A DNA stretch of 64,000 nt from Cephalotus follicularis (GCA_001972305.1 BDDD01000706.1:171842-235841); one strand, 5' to 3'; shown: positions 24,051-35,233, counted from the first letter of the stretch. The notes: generated from the sequence alone by a model not told the origin. Numbers and translations are program-made.

Positions 24051-24586
24051 CTAATATCTCTGGAGAGAGAGAGAGATAGATGATGAAAAATCCACAAAAA
24101 GCCTAGGAACGACCGATTAATTTCTAACCGGGAATCGAAACTAGAAAAGGGCCTCACTAGAGATTTTTACGATGAAGATTTGAACGAAGATCAAGTAGTA
24201 ATCTGGGAAGTTTGAGAAGCTAGAGAGAACAAAAGCTTTGGAGATTCAAGGAAGTGTGAAAAAACTTCTCTGAGAAGATAACGCCTTTTTAAAGGGATAG
24301 GGATTACTTTCAGACCGTTAGATCTTGGCGGGGTTATGCGGCTGAGATTAACCCATCAAGCCATGCGCTATAAGCAAAGAGGTAACGCGCGGAAAAGGAA
24401 AAGACACAAGTGTTACGGACGTTTGCTCTGTCTTCTTCAAGTTGAAGATGAAAATGGGCTAAATGATGGAGGCCCAATAACCAAAATAGCCTCAACTAAC
24501 ATATCGAAGCCTGGCTCGAAATCAAGCCACAACATAAATGGTCTCCCTCCTCTGTGAATCCCAAAAAATGAAGACCAGGGGGCATA

Positions 24587-25066
24587 TGAAATGGGAAAAA
24601 TCATACAATAAAAATACCGTCCTCAGAAAAACAAGACAAGTGTCATCCAGAGCTACAGACACGTTGTCGGACAAATGTACTCTGAAGGGATAACGTGCAA
24701 TAATGCTCCAGTGTAAAATCATGGAAATGCCGAGATACTCGGCATTTCCTTAGGGGTACAATAATCATCTCTGCAAGTCAAGCAAGACAGTTACATTCCA
24801 GCTCTACTATAAATACTACAATGCAACATTTTACAAAGGTTAGCCATTTTTATACACAAAAGCACTCTGTGATTATTTTCTCTGCCTTTCACTGACTTAA
24901 GCATCGGAGAGTCCCCAGGAGTGATATCTCCTGGATCTTCGACTAGTTTCCTCTATTTGTGTAGGGAAGACCATCAGACACCGTTTCTCAGAGTGTTCAC
25001 GGCGTTTCTCTCAACAAGTCAAACCCTTCCACGTAAGGGACTGTTGAGATGATTTTTGTATCAACA
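24587..25066 (+). repeat. Gypsy-2 3' LTR
   Basis: It runs TGAAATGGGAAAAATC to TTGTATCAACA (480 bp), directly after the polypurine stretch AATGAAGACCAGGGGGCATA. It has TATA box CTATAAATAC at 24807-24816. It differs from the 5' LTR at about 45 positions by eye. The following bases, CTTAACAATTAGAAGG, belong to the MITE. Confidence 0.88.
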
Positions 25067-25232
25067 CTTAACAATTAGAAGGTTAAAATGGAAAATTATA
25101 TATATTCAGATATTTCAAAGAAAACAATTAACAAATAGTCTTAACCATTCAGTATGCTGATACAACCTCTTAACTATTCATGTTCATTCAGATTCTGTCA
25201 CTTATCACCTAATGTAAACAAACACACCCTTA

Positions 25233-26367
25233 GTAAATATATCAACTATCCTTTAGTCTTCACATGACACGTAGAGATAAGTCCCTATTGTATCTTCTAT
25301 TGCACAAAATGACAATCTACTTCAATGTGTTTGGTTTTTCATGAAAGACTGGATTTGAGGTAATATGAATTGCAGCCTGGTCATCACACCACAACTGCAT
25401 GAATGAAGAATGACCAAAACCAAGCTCAGTAAGCAACTGTCTCACCCACATCAATTCGCAAGAAGTATGGGCCATAGCTCTATATTCAGCCTCTGCACTC
25501 GACCTAGCCGCAACTGGTTGTTTCTTACTTTTCCTTGACACAAGATTACCACCAACAAAAACACAATATCCATTAGTGGACCTCCTATCAACAGGAGATC
25601 CTACCCAATCTGCACTAGAAAAACCCTCAATTCGTTGATGACCATAATCACAATAAACTAGCCCTCATCCAAGATTACCATTAAAATATCAGAGAATTCA
25701 GATCACAACATTCCAGTGTGTAATTTTTTGAGTTGCTAAAAATTGATTCACCACACTCACTAAAAATGCTATATCAGGTTGAGTGCCTATCAGGTAGTTG
25801 AGTTTTCTTACCAACCTTCAATATTTCACAGGATCCTCCAAAGGTCCCCATATTCAACTGTAAGTTTAACATTTGGATCCATTGATGTATCTACATGCAT
25901 AAGAGCTCAGCATTCCTGTTTCTTCCAAAATATTTTCTCGGCAATAAAGAGACGCCCTTGCAGGATGTGGGAACCTCAATCCCCAAAATATACTTCAAAT
26001 GCCTCAAATCTTTAGACTGACACTTCTGTTAAACATGTAACTTTAAATCACTAATACCAATATGATCATCCCCATTAATAACAATACACTATCAAAAGTA
26101 TTTTCCTTGTACGGGACTAAGGATAAAAAACTGAATGATCATTGTCATACCGAGATAGTCCAAAAGCTAGAACATCTGTAAATCTCCCGAACCATGTCTT
26201 GGGAGATTGCTTCAACCCATATAGCAATCGCTTAAGTTTACACGCCTGACCAAACTCTTCATGAGCAACAAACCCTGGTGGTTGCTCCATATATACATCC
26301 TCTTGAAGGTCCCCATTCAGAAAAACATTCTTAACATCAAGTTGATATAATGACCAATGATGTGTAG
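25233..26367 (-). pseudogene. Copia copy B: RT end and RNase H
   Basis: The minus strand encodes RT C-terminal motifs near 26200-26360 ([37 protein letters not shown]) and then RNase H with ARSSAEAEYRAMAHTSCELM, LWCDDQAAIHITSNPVFHE and, up to the edge, a TKHIE...LADIFTK-type end. These are standard Copia signatures. The stretch 25640-25860 is degraded. Confidence 0.85.
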
Positions 26368-27460
26368 TGTTGACTATTTAGTCTCAATCCTTGTTTTGAT
26401 GATAACATATTTGCATTTAACAAATCTACTTGATGTGCAAGGAATTAAAAAATAAGTGCCAAAGTGAAATACTATCTGCAGAATAAGACATTGACCTTCC
26501 AGGAAAGAAGTCGACGTCCGTACAGAAAGACATCGACGCCTTCCAAGAAGACATCGACGCCTTTCATGCCTGAAGTTACAGGACAATTTCACAAGAAGAC
26601 ATCGACTTCCAAAGGCAAAAACATCGACGTCCGTACAAAAGACGTCGACCCCTATCTCAAAGACATCGACGTCTTTGGGTACCAAAGTTACAGGACATTT
26701 TCATGCAATGACATCGACTTCTAAATGCAAAGACATCGATGTCCATACTAAAGACATCGACGCCTTTGAATGAACATCGACGTCTTCCTAGAGCACCTGG
26801 ATTTTCCCAGAAAACACATCTACTCCTACTGAAGAAGTCTATGACATGCTCAGAGTCTAATACCTGGAGATTTCCCAGAAAAGACATCGACGCCTTTTAG
26901 AAAGAAGTCGACGTCTTTTTAAATAGACAAAAACCGGGAAATCAGGAACGGCTAGTTCAAGCACTACAATGGCTATCAGCTACAAAGACATCGATGCCTT
27001 TCTTAAAGAAGTCGACGTCTTTATACCAGCAGAAACATAATCAAAGATTGAAACTACTGTTTTATTAATCAAAAGATTCCACAAATCAAGCAACGGTTAC
27101 AAACCTTTTATGGCTATAAAAGGAAGACAAAAACCTCTGAGAAGGTGTGGAAAAACAAGTGCAGAACATCATACATACAAAGATCAAACAAACATACAAA
27201 GATCAAATTCAAAGAGCTTTCTTTTCATACTTTAAGCTATTTTCTTGCTCTCAACTAAATTGAGCTATTATCTTGTAATATCCAACCTGTGAGAGGTTTA
27301 GCCACAAACACTACATTTTATTCTTTGATTGTAATAGGGGAGTGAACCCTAGTGAATTTGGGGAGTGAACCCAAAAGAGAATTGTAAGTGATTGAGGTCA
27401 ATCACAAAGGTGTACCGAATAGCACCCGCAATTATATTCGGAGAACTAGTGGAAACTCAA
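26368..27460 (+). repeat. Sire-B 5' LTR, truncated at its end
   Basis: It starts TGTTGACTATTTAGTCTC. From 26500 to 27020 it carries more than a dozen words of the type GACATCGACGCC, AAGTCGACGTC, GACGTCGACCCC and GACATCGATGTCC, spaced roughly 15-45 bp. A TATA box is at 27113-27122. A conserved block TTGTAAGTGATTGAGGTCAA (about 27390) matches Sire-A. The LTR stops at about 27458 in GTGGAAACTCAA, where the deletion joins it to pol. Confidence 0.8.
27113..27122 (+). promoter_or_regulatory. TATA box of the Sire-B LTR
   Basis: GCTATAAAAG, in the same position relative to the LTR start and the conserved downstream block as the TATA box of Sire-A. Confidence 0.55.
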
Positions 27461-27462
27461 GG

Positions 27463-27650
27463 TTCATCACTCAAGAACCAAGCACATAGACATTAGATAT
27501 CACTTCATTAAAGACCATATTGAAAAGGGAGATATAGAATTAGTTTTTGTCCCGACCGAAGAACAAGTCGCGGACATTTTCACAAAACCCTTAGATGAGA
27601 ACACTTTTTCTAAGTTTAGAGGAGAATTAGGTTTATGTGAGATTGAATGA
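27463..27650 (+). pseudogene. Sire-B pol remnant: end of RNase H
   Basis: Encodes HHSRTKHIDIRYHFIKDHIE, VFVPTEEQVADIFTKPLDE and FRGELGLCEIE before the stop at 27648-27650. This is the C-terminal end of Copia RNase H. Everything upstream in gag-pol has been deleted, with the break falling inside the 5' LTR. Confidence 0.88.
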
Positions 27651-28237
27651 TGATTATGATGTGTGAATGATATGTTTAATTGAATGCATAATTGATGTGA
27701 TGATTTTCAGTGGTTATTGTTCTGTTTTTGGTTGATTTTTCTGGTATGTTTTACAAAAAGAGTCGACTTCTTTTCTGGAGATTTTATGCCTTATTAAAAC
27801 GCGTCGATTCCTTTTCTGGAAAAATCCTGCCGTATGAAAATGCCATCGATCCTTATTGAAAAACGTCGACTCCTTTGTTTTTCACTAAAACACGTCGACT
27901 ACTTTTAAAATGCATCGATGCTTTTCAAAACGCACCGTTTTTGCAGCTATTTTTTAAGATTGCGTCGACCTCTTTTCTAATCACGTCGACGTCTTTTTGT
28001 CAGAAATCGACTTCTTCATAAAAAGTCAACCTCATGTTCTTTTTTCTCATTTTCCCCCTTTCCTGAGATTTCAAAATTTTTCGTCTCGTTCTGTTTTCTG
28101 TCAAAAATTGTTCTATTAGGTCGTAGAACATCTTCTGATCGCTTATCGATCATCAAAAACAGTTTTTGTGTCGTCCAAATCATTCGTTTTTCTCATTCTC
28201 TATATATTTCTCTTGTGCACACCACCTGTTCGACAAA
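27651..28237 (+). repeat. Sire-B spacer with a second GTCGAC-type array
   Basis: Between pol and the extra ORF there is no coding sequence. From 27760 to 28015 at least nine words recur: GAGTCGACTTC, GCGTCGATTCC, GCCATCGATCC, ACGTCGACTCC, ACGTCGACTAC, GCATCGATGC, GCGTCGACCTC, ACGTCGACGTC and AAATCGACTTC. The theme is that of the LTR array, but the location is internal, upstream of the extra ORF, where it could affect that ORF's expression. Confidence 0.75.
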
Positions 28238-29584
28238 ATGGTTAGAACAAAACGGGGTGGCAAAAAGAAGGGAGCTTCTTCATCTCAGCCTCCAAAATCT
28301 GCTAAAAAGCAGAGGCTAGATATTAGAGAACCATCTCCCGACCCTGCTCTTCAATCGGATTCCGAATCCAAAGAGCATTCACCCATTCCTTTGAGGAGTG
28401 TCACTTTTGTGGACAAAAGGGTTATGGGAGGAAGAAACATTGATTTAAACTTCTGTTCCTCCGAATTCTCTTTCGTATCTTGGTTAGAGGACCTCAATCT
28501 CATTCCTCTAGTCCAAATTTCTGATCCATTCTATATCAAATTAGTCAAAGAATTCTATTCAAATCTTAGAATGGCTTCCAACCACAATGAGGAATTTGCC
28601 CTCACTTCTTCTGTTAAAGGAGAAAGAATCTACTTAAATGCTAGGATTCTTGCCTCCATTTTACATATTCCACACACCGGTATCTATGTTTTTGAACATA
28701 AGAAATGGCCGGAGGTTGAGGGTTTTCACCCTAACCAAATCTTGTCGATTTTGTACCCGAACGATCCAAATGTGCATCCTAATATGGCACTAACAACAAA
28801 TCGTCTGTCCGTAGACCATAGACTCCTCCACCATCTCATAGTTCATCAAATCTTACCCACCGGTGGAGGGTATGCTAAGTTGTCAAGAATGCAAGTATTT
28901 CTAATATGGTGCATTCTTTCAAGAGTTGAGTATTGCTTTCCCCTCCTTATGCTTAAGACAATGGTTAGAGCCTTTTCCCAAAAGAAATCCGTTCTTCCAT
29001 TCGGCTCTATTCTCACCAAAGTCTTCCTACACTTTCACATTCGGTTAGAAGGAGAGGTTGCCACAAAGCTAAAGAAAGAAGACACGTATAATAAGAGCAC
29101 GCTAAACCGGATGGGACGGAAGAAGCAGCAAGGAATCTGGACGTATTGCTCCAGAGCGGATCAAGCTCCAAGGATTGCAAGGGAGGAGCAAGAGGACAAC
29201 CCTCCTTGGGAAGGTCAAGAACCAGCTGCCCCTGCTCAAGTACACACTGCCCCTGCCCAAGCTCAAGGCTCCTCATCCACCTCTGACTTTGACAGGATGA
29301 TGGAATTGATGCAATCCCAGTTTGCTTCCATGCAAGCTTCGTTTGATGGTCAACTTCAGCAAATCAAGATGCAACTCGCTAGTTTGGCGGAAGATCATAA
29401 AATACTTCATGCAGATTACGAAAATGTTGATGAAGGCGTCTACTACGATCTAAGAGTCGTTAAGAGACGTCTTAAAAGAATGGAACGTAATCTTGCCACC
29501 GCCAAGATTTTCGATCATTGCACAGACACTTCGGGCGATGAAGGCGATTCATCTTCCGATGCCACTGCTCCTGCTGAATCTTGA
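28238..29584 (+). CDS. Sire-B extra ORF, putative plant transposon protein
   Basis: An open frame of 448 codons starting MVRTKRGGKKKGASSSQ. An ATG 24 codons upstream (28166) is in frame, but the later one gives the basic, nuclear-signal-like start usual for this family. A disordered N terminus (about residues 1-70) is followed by a globular part (about 70-290; FVSWLEDLNLIPLVQISDPF, FYSNLRMASNHNEEFA, IYLNARILASILHIPHTGIY, RMQVFLIWCILSR), a Pro/Gln/Ala-rich linker, a coiled-coil-like stretch (DRMMELMQSQFASMQASF) and an acidic Ser-rich tail. It resembles the putative plant transposon protein domain found in many plant retrotransposon ORFs (by recall). Function is unknown. It is intact although gag-pol of the element is gone. 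Confidence 0.75.
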   Translation: MVRTKRGGKKKGASSSQPPKSAKKQRLDIREPSPDPALQSDSESKEHSPIPLRSVTFVDKRVMGGRNIDLNFCSSEFSFVSWLEDLNLIPLVQISDPFYIKLVKEFYSNLRMASNHNEEFALTSSVKGERIYLNARILASILHIPHTGIYVFEHKKWPEVEGFHPNQILSILYPNDPNVHPNMALTTNRLSVDHRLLHHLIVHQILPTGGGYAKLSRMQVFLIWCILSRVEYCFPLLMLKTMVRAFSQKKSVLPFGSILTKVFLHFHIRLEGEVATKLKKEDTYNKSTLNRMGRKKQQGIWTYCSRADQAPRIAREEQEDNPPWEGQEPAAPAQVHTAPAQAQGSSSTSDFDRMMELMQSQFASMQASFDGQLQQIKMQLASLAEDHKILHADYENVDEGVYYDLRVVKRRLKRMERNLATAKIFDHCTDTSGDEGDSSSDATAPAES

Positions 29585-30245
29585 CTGTTTTGTTACTGTT
29601 TTTTGTTGTTTGTTTTTGTTTGTTGCTGAATCTTGATGATTATCTGTACTTTTCTTTATGAATTTCTGTTTGTAAAAGACAAGTTTTTTTTATGATATTA
29701 ATGAAATGTTTAAATTTCATGAAATGATGTTTATGTTTTTGATTTATAATTGTGGTATTGAATGAATGAGTTTGATGATATAATATGTTGCATAAATGTG
29801 GTTTCATTTATGACCTCTTTTATTCAAATGGTTTCTCATACTCATTGCCGATACTTTAATAATCTTTGCAAAATGCCTATACTCTCTCTTTTCACCCTTC
29901 CTTATATTAAGGGGGAGCTAACTTTTTCTGCCTTTTTGTAGTACTTTTTGATGCTATACAAAAAAGGGGGAGAATAAGCTCAAAATATACGTTAGTATCA
30001 AAAGGGGAAAACAAAAGGAAAGTTTAGTGTTTAAACTCTCAAGTTAATGGTAACTTGGAGAAATAACTCATTTTTTGGAGAAAATGTCAAGGAAGCACAG
30101 ATTATGACTTAGTTGAATATTGCATACTAAATATAAACTCTGCAAATGATATCTCTATTTGATATTTACTTATATATTTAATTTGATATCACTTTAATTC
30201 TTGCCTTTTTGAGCAAATTTTTGTGATCATCAAAAAGGGGGAGAT
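29585..30245 (+). promoter_or_regulatory. Sire-B 3' untranslated region with multiple polypurine tracts
   Basis: After the ORF stop the sequence is AT-rich with no further ORF. Purine tracts recur: TTAAGGGGGAGC (about 29908), AAAAAAGGGGGAGAATAAG (about 29960), AAAAGGGGAAAACAAAAGG (about 30000) and CAAAAAGGGGGAGAT against the LTR start. The repeated GGGGGAG is the Sirevirus pattern. Confidence 0.75.
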
Positions 30246-30621
30246 TGTTGACTATTTAGTCTCAATCCTTGTTTTGATGATAACATATTTGCACTTAACA
30301 AATCTACTTGATGTGCAAGGAATTACAAAATAAGTACCAAAGTGAAATACTATCTGCAGAAGAAGACATTGACCTTCCAGGAAAGAAGTCGACGTCCGTA
30401 CAGAAAGACATCGACGCCTTCCAAGAAGACATCGACGCCTTTCATGCCTGAAGTTACAGGACAATTTCACAAGAAGACATCGACTTCCAAAGGCAAAAAC
30501 ATCGACGTCCGTACAAAAGACGTCGACCCCTATCTCAAAGACATCGACGTCTTTGGGTACCAAAGTTACAGGACATTTTCATGCAATGACATCGACTTCT
30601 AAATGCAAAGACATCGATGTC
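30246..30621 (+). repeat. Sire-B 3' LTR, first 376 bp
   Basis: Nearly identical to 26368-26743, including the GACATCGACG array. It stops at GACATCGATGTCC and is followed at once by Copia RT sequence on the other strand. Confidence 0.88.
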
Positions 30622-33600
30622 CGGAAATAAGTAATCAGATCAAAGACAGCTTAACCATAAGAGAAAATGTATCAGAATAGTCAACCCCATACACTTGAGC
30701 ATACCTTTAGCCACTAAGCATGCTTTCAACCGAGCAATAGAACCATGAGGATTAACTTTAACAGCATAGGCCCATTTGCAGCCAATTGCAGATTTACCTT
30801 TTGGTAAGAGGACTAGATCCCAAGTATGATTGTGCTTTAAGGCCTGCATATCTTCTTCCATAGCTACCATCCATCCATAATGAGATAATTCCTTTGTGAT
30901 TGACTTAGGTAAAAGATGACATGCAATGGTGGTAGAAAGACATATACGGTATGTAGAAGATAAATGAAATAGGCAACAATGTTATAATTAGGATGGGCTA
31001 CACCAGTGTCACCAAATTCACGATACGATATGGTACGCAGGAGGAGGACAAGGATGGGGGCAGGGTACGATGTTTTTTCCATTACGCGGTACGATGAGTT
31101 AGGCTTAGTTGGATTGCTAATTGGGGTCGCGATACGCTCTAATTAGGGTCGCGGTACGCTTTGGGAAGCATTCGCTTGGCGTGTGTATATATACATATAT
31201 AGTCTTATATGCATGATATATATATTTTTTTGGGCTGATTATATTTTCATATAATTTAGTATTTTACAATTTAGTCAAAGGTGAAAGGCACTCTCAAGGC
31301 GCTAAGACCCTTGTATTGCCTGGGGCACTAGGCGCCAATAAAGCGCTTACCCGATTGAAACAAGGCGCTAATTTTTAATATTTTTGAGAAAAATTAAAAA
31401 CATAACAAAAACAAAAAATTTTATGGTCATTTGTAATAAAAAAAGAAAACAAAGGTTTTATTTTTAATATTGAACACTAAAACTCATCATCAGACTCTAA
31501 CTCTAAATTATCTTCACTTCCATCTCCAGGGGATTCATAATCTGGAATATTCTCCTCTTCGGTCTCCTCATAATTAACCTCTTCCTCTTTGACATTTTAT
31601 CAGAACCTCTATTTTGACCATTTTACCCCTATTTTAAGCACTTAAAATAACTAAAATTTTAAATTTGAAATTTGTAGTTTTCGGTAATTTTAAATTAAAA
31701 CTATCTTTACTCAGACATGGCTTTTTGCCTATCCAAAAAAGTGTCAGGCGAGAGCCTAGGCGAGAAAGGCACTCGCTTGATTAATGACGCCTTCCCTGGG
31801 AGGCTCAGGATGCCTATGTTTCGCCTCACCTGAGCGCCTAGGCACTCCAAGCGAGTGCCTTTGACTACACTGGTATTTTAGTCTCCAATTTCAGTATTTA
31901 AAACACAACTTGAAATCAAAATGGGATTGCTACTTTTGGAGATCCAGGGCGTGAACACACTGCCTTTCGGTGAAAGTGATCTAGTTCGCGCTTTGAGGGG
32001 GGGTTGAGCGAATTAGGTAACACTAGGCTATACAACTGCATTTACCTTTCCTTTGAGCAATATAATGATCCAAGTTAGAAATAGAAGGGGGAGGGTGATC
32101 CTCTGAAAATGGGAGAGACCACGGGGTCTATAAGGACTGGTGACATAGATTAATCCTCCGACACAGAATATGCATGAGAGTTGATGGTGACTGGTGGCAT
32201 AGGCTTTGAATGACGTGTATAGACATGACGAACCTTAGGAACATGTCTGATAATGATAGAAGCAATGTCTTCACCGCAGTACTCATCTATTGCACACACT
32301 AAATGAGGTGCATATGTGAAAGGGATAGACTCTAAGAAAGAAACATCAGTTGTGAAATATCAATGAAGTTCAGGAGAATAACATCTGTAACCCTTTTGGT
32401 GTTGAGAGTACCCAAGAAAAATGCATTTGATGGACTTTGGACCAAGTTTAGACACTCTTGGACGAGGATCACAAATGAAGCAAGTACATCCAAACACTCG
32501 AGGAGGAACAGAAAGCAAAGATTGAGACGAATGTAATATGGAATAATGAATCGCATCATTCAAAATAGATGAGGACATTCGATTAATTAAATAACATGGA
32601 GTAAGAACATCCGCCCATAAGTGTTTAGGCACATTCATATGAAAAAGTAAGGCACGAGTAGTTTCCATTAAATGTCGATTTTTACGCTTAGCCACTTCAT
32701 TTTATTGTGGAGTATCCAAACAAGATGATTGATGAACAATCCCACACTTAGTCATTAATGAAGTAAAAAGTTTACAAAAATATTCTTTGGCAATATCACT
32801 AGGAAGAATACGTATTTGAGGATTAAATTGATTATGAATTTTAGTCACAAAAGCACAAAAAATTGAATAAATTTCAGATCAACTTTTCGTTAAATATAAC
32901 CATGTAACTCTTGAATGATAATCTAAAGAACTTAGAAAATACTAGAAACCAAGTTTTGAAATAATCTGGCAAGGACCCCACACAACAGAGTGAATAAGTT
33001 AAAAGAAGCCCACATACCTTTTATTGACAAGACTCGGGTAAGACACACGATGATGCTTACCAAATTGAAATGACTCACAATCTAGACTGGAAACTAAATG
33101 AAAATTTGGTACCATTTTCTTTAAGCTTTCTAAGGATGGATGGCCCAACCAACAATGCACTTACAAAGGAGATGCAATACTTGAACATGCAACCAGAGCA
33201 AACTCTTCAAAAAGATGTAAGCCACTAGACACTCAACCTCTACCACCAATCGTCCTCTAAGTCGTAAGATCCTGAAAGAGACAAGAATTATGAGAAAAGG
33301 TGATAGAATAATTGAATTTTTTGGTAAAACTGCTGATAGAAATAAAGTTGAAAGGAAAACCAGGAATATAAAGAACAAAAGGTAAAGAAATAGGAGTTAG
33401 GTGAACAGTCCCATTACCCTTAACTTTGGCTATGAAACCATCTACTAAGGTAAGACTAGGAGTGGAAGATGTGGTGGGTGGTAGTTTAAGAAATAAAATT
33501 ACTTAAATCTTCGGTCATATGACCGGTCGCACCAGAATCAACGATCCAAGGATGAATAGTGGACAAACATGCAGAGGCATTACCTACAGTCTGAACAATG

Positions 33601-34660
33601 GTAGTTGTGAAGGAAGAAGGTGCATGAGTAGCTAACTCATACTATAAAAATGTTGCATATTGCTCATTACTCAAACTAACCGTCTTCTCTTCAGATGTCA
33701 TGGGCATAGATGAAGAGGAGTGAGTTTCAGAAGAAGTGGTAACTGCATTAGCATACTTAGGTTGAGTTTGCCGACCATAAAGTTTTCAACAATTCCTCTT
33801 CACATGACTGGTTCTCCATAGTGATAGCAAATTAGAGATCCCGAACCATCACCAAGAGGTGGATATCCACCACCACTTGTGCCATGCCCGCCACCTCGTG
33901 GACTACTATGACCACCACCATGGCTTCATCGAGAAGCATCAAAGGAACCCCAACCAGTTCCTTTTCCAGAATGGACACCAAGGGCGTTACTTTCTTTAGT
34001 ATCACTAGAAGTAACAACACGAGAAGTGTTGTGAGAGATTCTCATCAGACGAGAAAATGTATCAACAAGTGTGGGCACTATAGAACCTCCCAACACTTGT
34101 GAACTAAATCCCTCAAACTTGGGACCCATAGAACCCAAAAAGACCCATTATGGCCAGTTCCTCACATTGTTCCTGAATCTTTGGTATATCAACAATAATT
34201 GGAAGCACAACATTTAACTCTTCATACATAAGCTGGTAATATGCTAAATAATCAGTCAAAGGATTGTCCCCATGAGTTACACAATAGAAGTCCTGAGATA
34301 AAGCAAAATTTTGAGAAATATTGCCTCTGCCAGAATACAGAACAGCTAAATAGTCCCACAATTCTTGCACTGTATTTTGATAGGCCACAAGACTCAACAC
34401 TTGAGGTTCCATTGCATCCAACATTTGTCCCAGTATTTGAGCATCTCTACATTCCCATAAATCATCAGATATCTCTTCAAGTTTAACACCGGCAAGTCGG
34501 CTCCCAATTGTCGACCAACAATAGCCAACCTTACAAGCTTTTGCCATTGCTGATAAGTTTCAACCCCCCTCTAACTTGAGGTTGGCTAAATGACTCGTAG
34601 AGGAAAATACTTAAGTAAAATTAACCATCCCAAAACAACCAGTTGCTTTTGTATCTACCA
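30622..34660 (-). pseudogene. Copia copy B: gag, integrase and RT start
   Basis: The minus strand encodes gag from about 34660 (LEEISDDLWECRDAQILGQM, NPLTDYLAYYQLMYEELNV), a Gly/Arg-rich gag end (about 33840-34100), pre-integrase and integrase (about 32330-33400; NRHLMETTRALLFHMNVPKH, LWADVLTPCYLINRMSS, LGPKSIKCIFLGYSQHQKG) and the RT start near 30640-30870 (HNHTWDLVLLPKGKSAIGCK, SIARLKACLVAKG). A foreign repeat interrupts at about 31000-31875. It is a fossil with many breaks. Confidence 0.85.
31000..31875. mobile_element. Unclassified repeat inserted in Copia copy B
   Basis: The edges carry ACCAGTGT (about 31001) and, inverted, ACACTGG (about 31868). The interior has GATACG/GGTACG words (31020-31160), a TATATA stretch, and at 31280-31350 and 31740-31870 GC-rich near-palindromes built of AGGCGC, GCCTAGGCG and GGCACTCGC. 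The right end, with GCGAGTGCCTTTGACTACACTGG-like sequence, reads like the end of a common plant DNA-transposon-derived repeat. No coding sequence or clear target duplication is seen. Both borders are approximate. Confidence 0.45.
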
Positions 34661-35233
34661 TATTCATACACTATGAAAAATGAGAACACACTGAACCTTT
34701 TCCAAACCAGCTATACACACAGCCCCAAACCAACTATCCTCGCAATCCCAAGTCGTTTTACACATAGGCCATAGTCAATCCAAGCCAATCAAAGGCAGAC
34801 ACATGCATCGGCGGGCAAGAACACCATCGGTGAGTGACACGCCATAAACCTGTCAAATCACACACTCCAAGACAACCAGAACAATCACCTGCATGTCAAA
34901 AATGTTGATCACGCCAATCTCCATCCAATCAAGTCAAACCCATACACCATAACATTAATCGTCACCAGCATAACTCGTGCGATCACTGAAGAAGACGACG
35001 ACACTAGAAGAGCGCTAGGGAAGGGTGGAGATGACGACCGAAGAAGATAATCTTGAAACGAGAATGGTTCATCGGAGTAGAAGACCTGCTGGAGAGGAAG
35101 ATCGGCACGGTTAGGTCCAATCGGCCAGTGGAGGGGAGAGGAGAGGCGGCGCTAGGGTTTTTTCATTTCTAGATTTTATTTTTCGTTGTTTTGTTTGATT
35201 TTTTTAAGAAAATCAGATTAGGCTTTGACACCA

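Larger units (their letters stand above)
14650..25066 (+). mobile_element. Gypsy-2: Ty3/Gypsy LTR retrotransposon, Tat-type, complete layout
   Basis: The layout has both LTRs (14650-15139 and 24587-25066), a primer-binding region (TTGGCGCCGTC after the LTR), gag, protease, RT, RNase H, archaeal-type RNase H, integrase, a short tandem repeat zone, an antisense ORF and a polypurine tract (about 24560-24584). The LTRs differ by about 9 percent by eye, so it is old. At usual plant rates that is a few million years (inference). Coding regions are heavily broken, with more than ten breaks. The flanking 5-mers ATACT and CTTAA do not match, so no target duplication remains. Confidence 0.92.
14461..25229. 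mobile_element. Tourist-like MITE, copy A (split by Gypsy-2)
   Basis: The left part (14461-14649) starts GGCCTGTTTATTTGCAC after TTA, and the right part (25067-25229) ends GTAAACAAACACACCC before TTA. The ends are imperfect inverted repeats and the TTA is the target duplication, as expected of PIF/Harbinger MITEs. Together the two parts make about 352 bp, while copy B (38726-52192) has about 661 bp. Roughly 300 bp of MITE interior around the Gypsy-2 site is missing here. Confidence 0.75.
8251..25232. repeat. Tandem duplication, copy A
   Basis: Without its later insertions, this block is a Copia 5' part, ABCE 5' exons, the ABCE upstream region and a Tourist-like MITE. The same order in the same orientation recurs at about 33395-52195. 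Over the non-coding stretch 10243-10500 against 35443-35700 I count roughly 8 percent differences by eye. The right edge is the MITE's TTA target site (25230-25232), which joins directly to the pol end of the second Copia copy. The left edge is cut by the Sire-A join. Confidence 0.75.
26368..30621 (+). mobile_element. Sire-B: young, internally deleted Sirevirus-type Copia element
   Basis: Inserted into the Copia RT region in opposite orientation. Parts: 5' LTR from 26368 to about 27460, a remnant of the RNase H end (27463-27650), extra ORF (28238-29584), polypurine tracts (29908-30245) and the first 376 bp of the 3' LTR (30246-30621). Over the shared 376 bp the LTRs show about four differences (about 1 percent), so it is the youngest element here (well under a million years at usual plant rates, inference). 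Gag, protease, integrase and most of RT are gone, and the 3' LTR stops abruptly where Copia sequence resumes, so the right target-site copy is lost. Confidence 0.85.

Noticed and set aside
26374-26887. Minus-strand open frames rich in DVDVF and SRCL repeats (also 30252-30563)
   Set aside because: They come from the repeated GACATCGACG words in the Sire-B LTRs and have no independent coding character.
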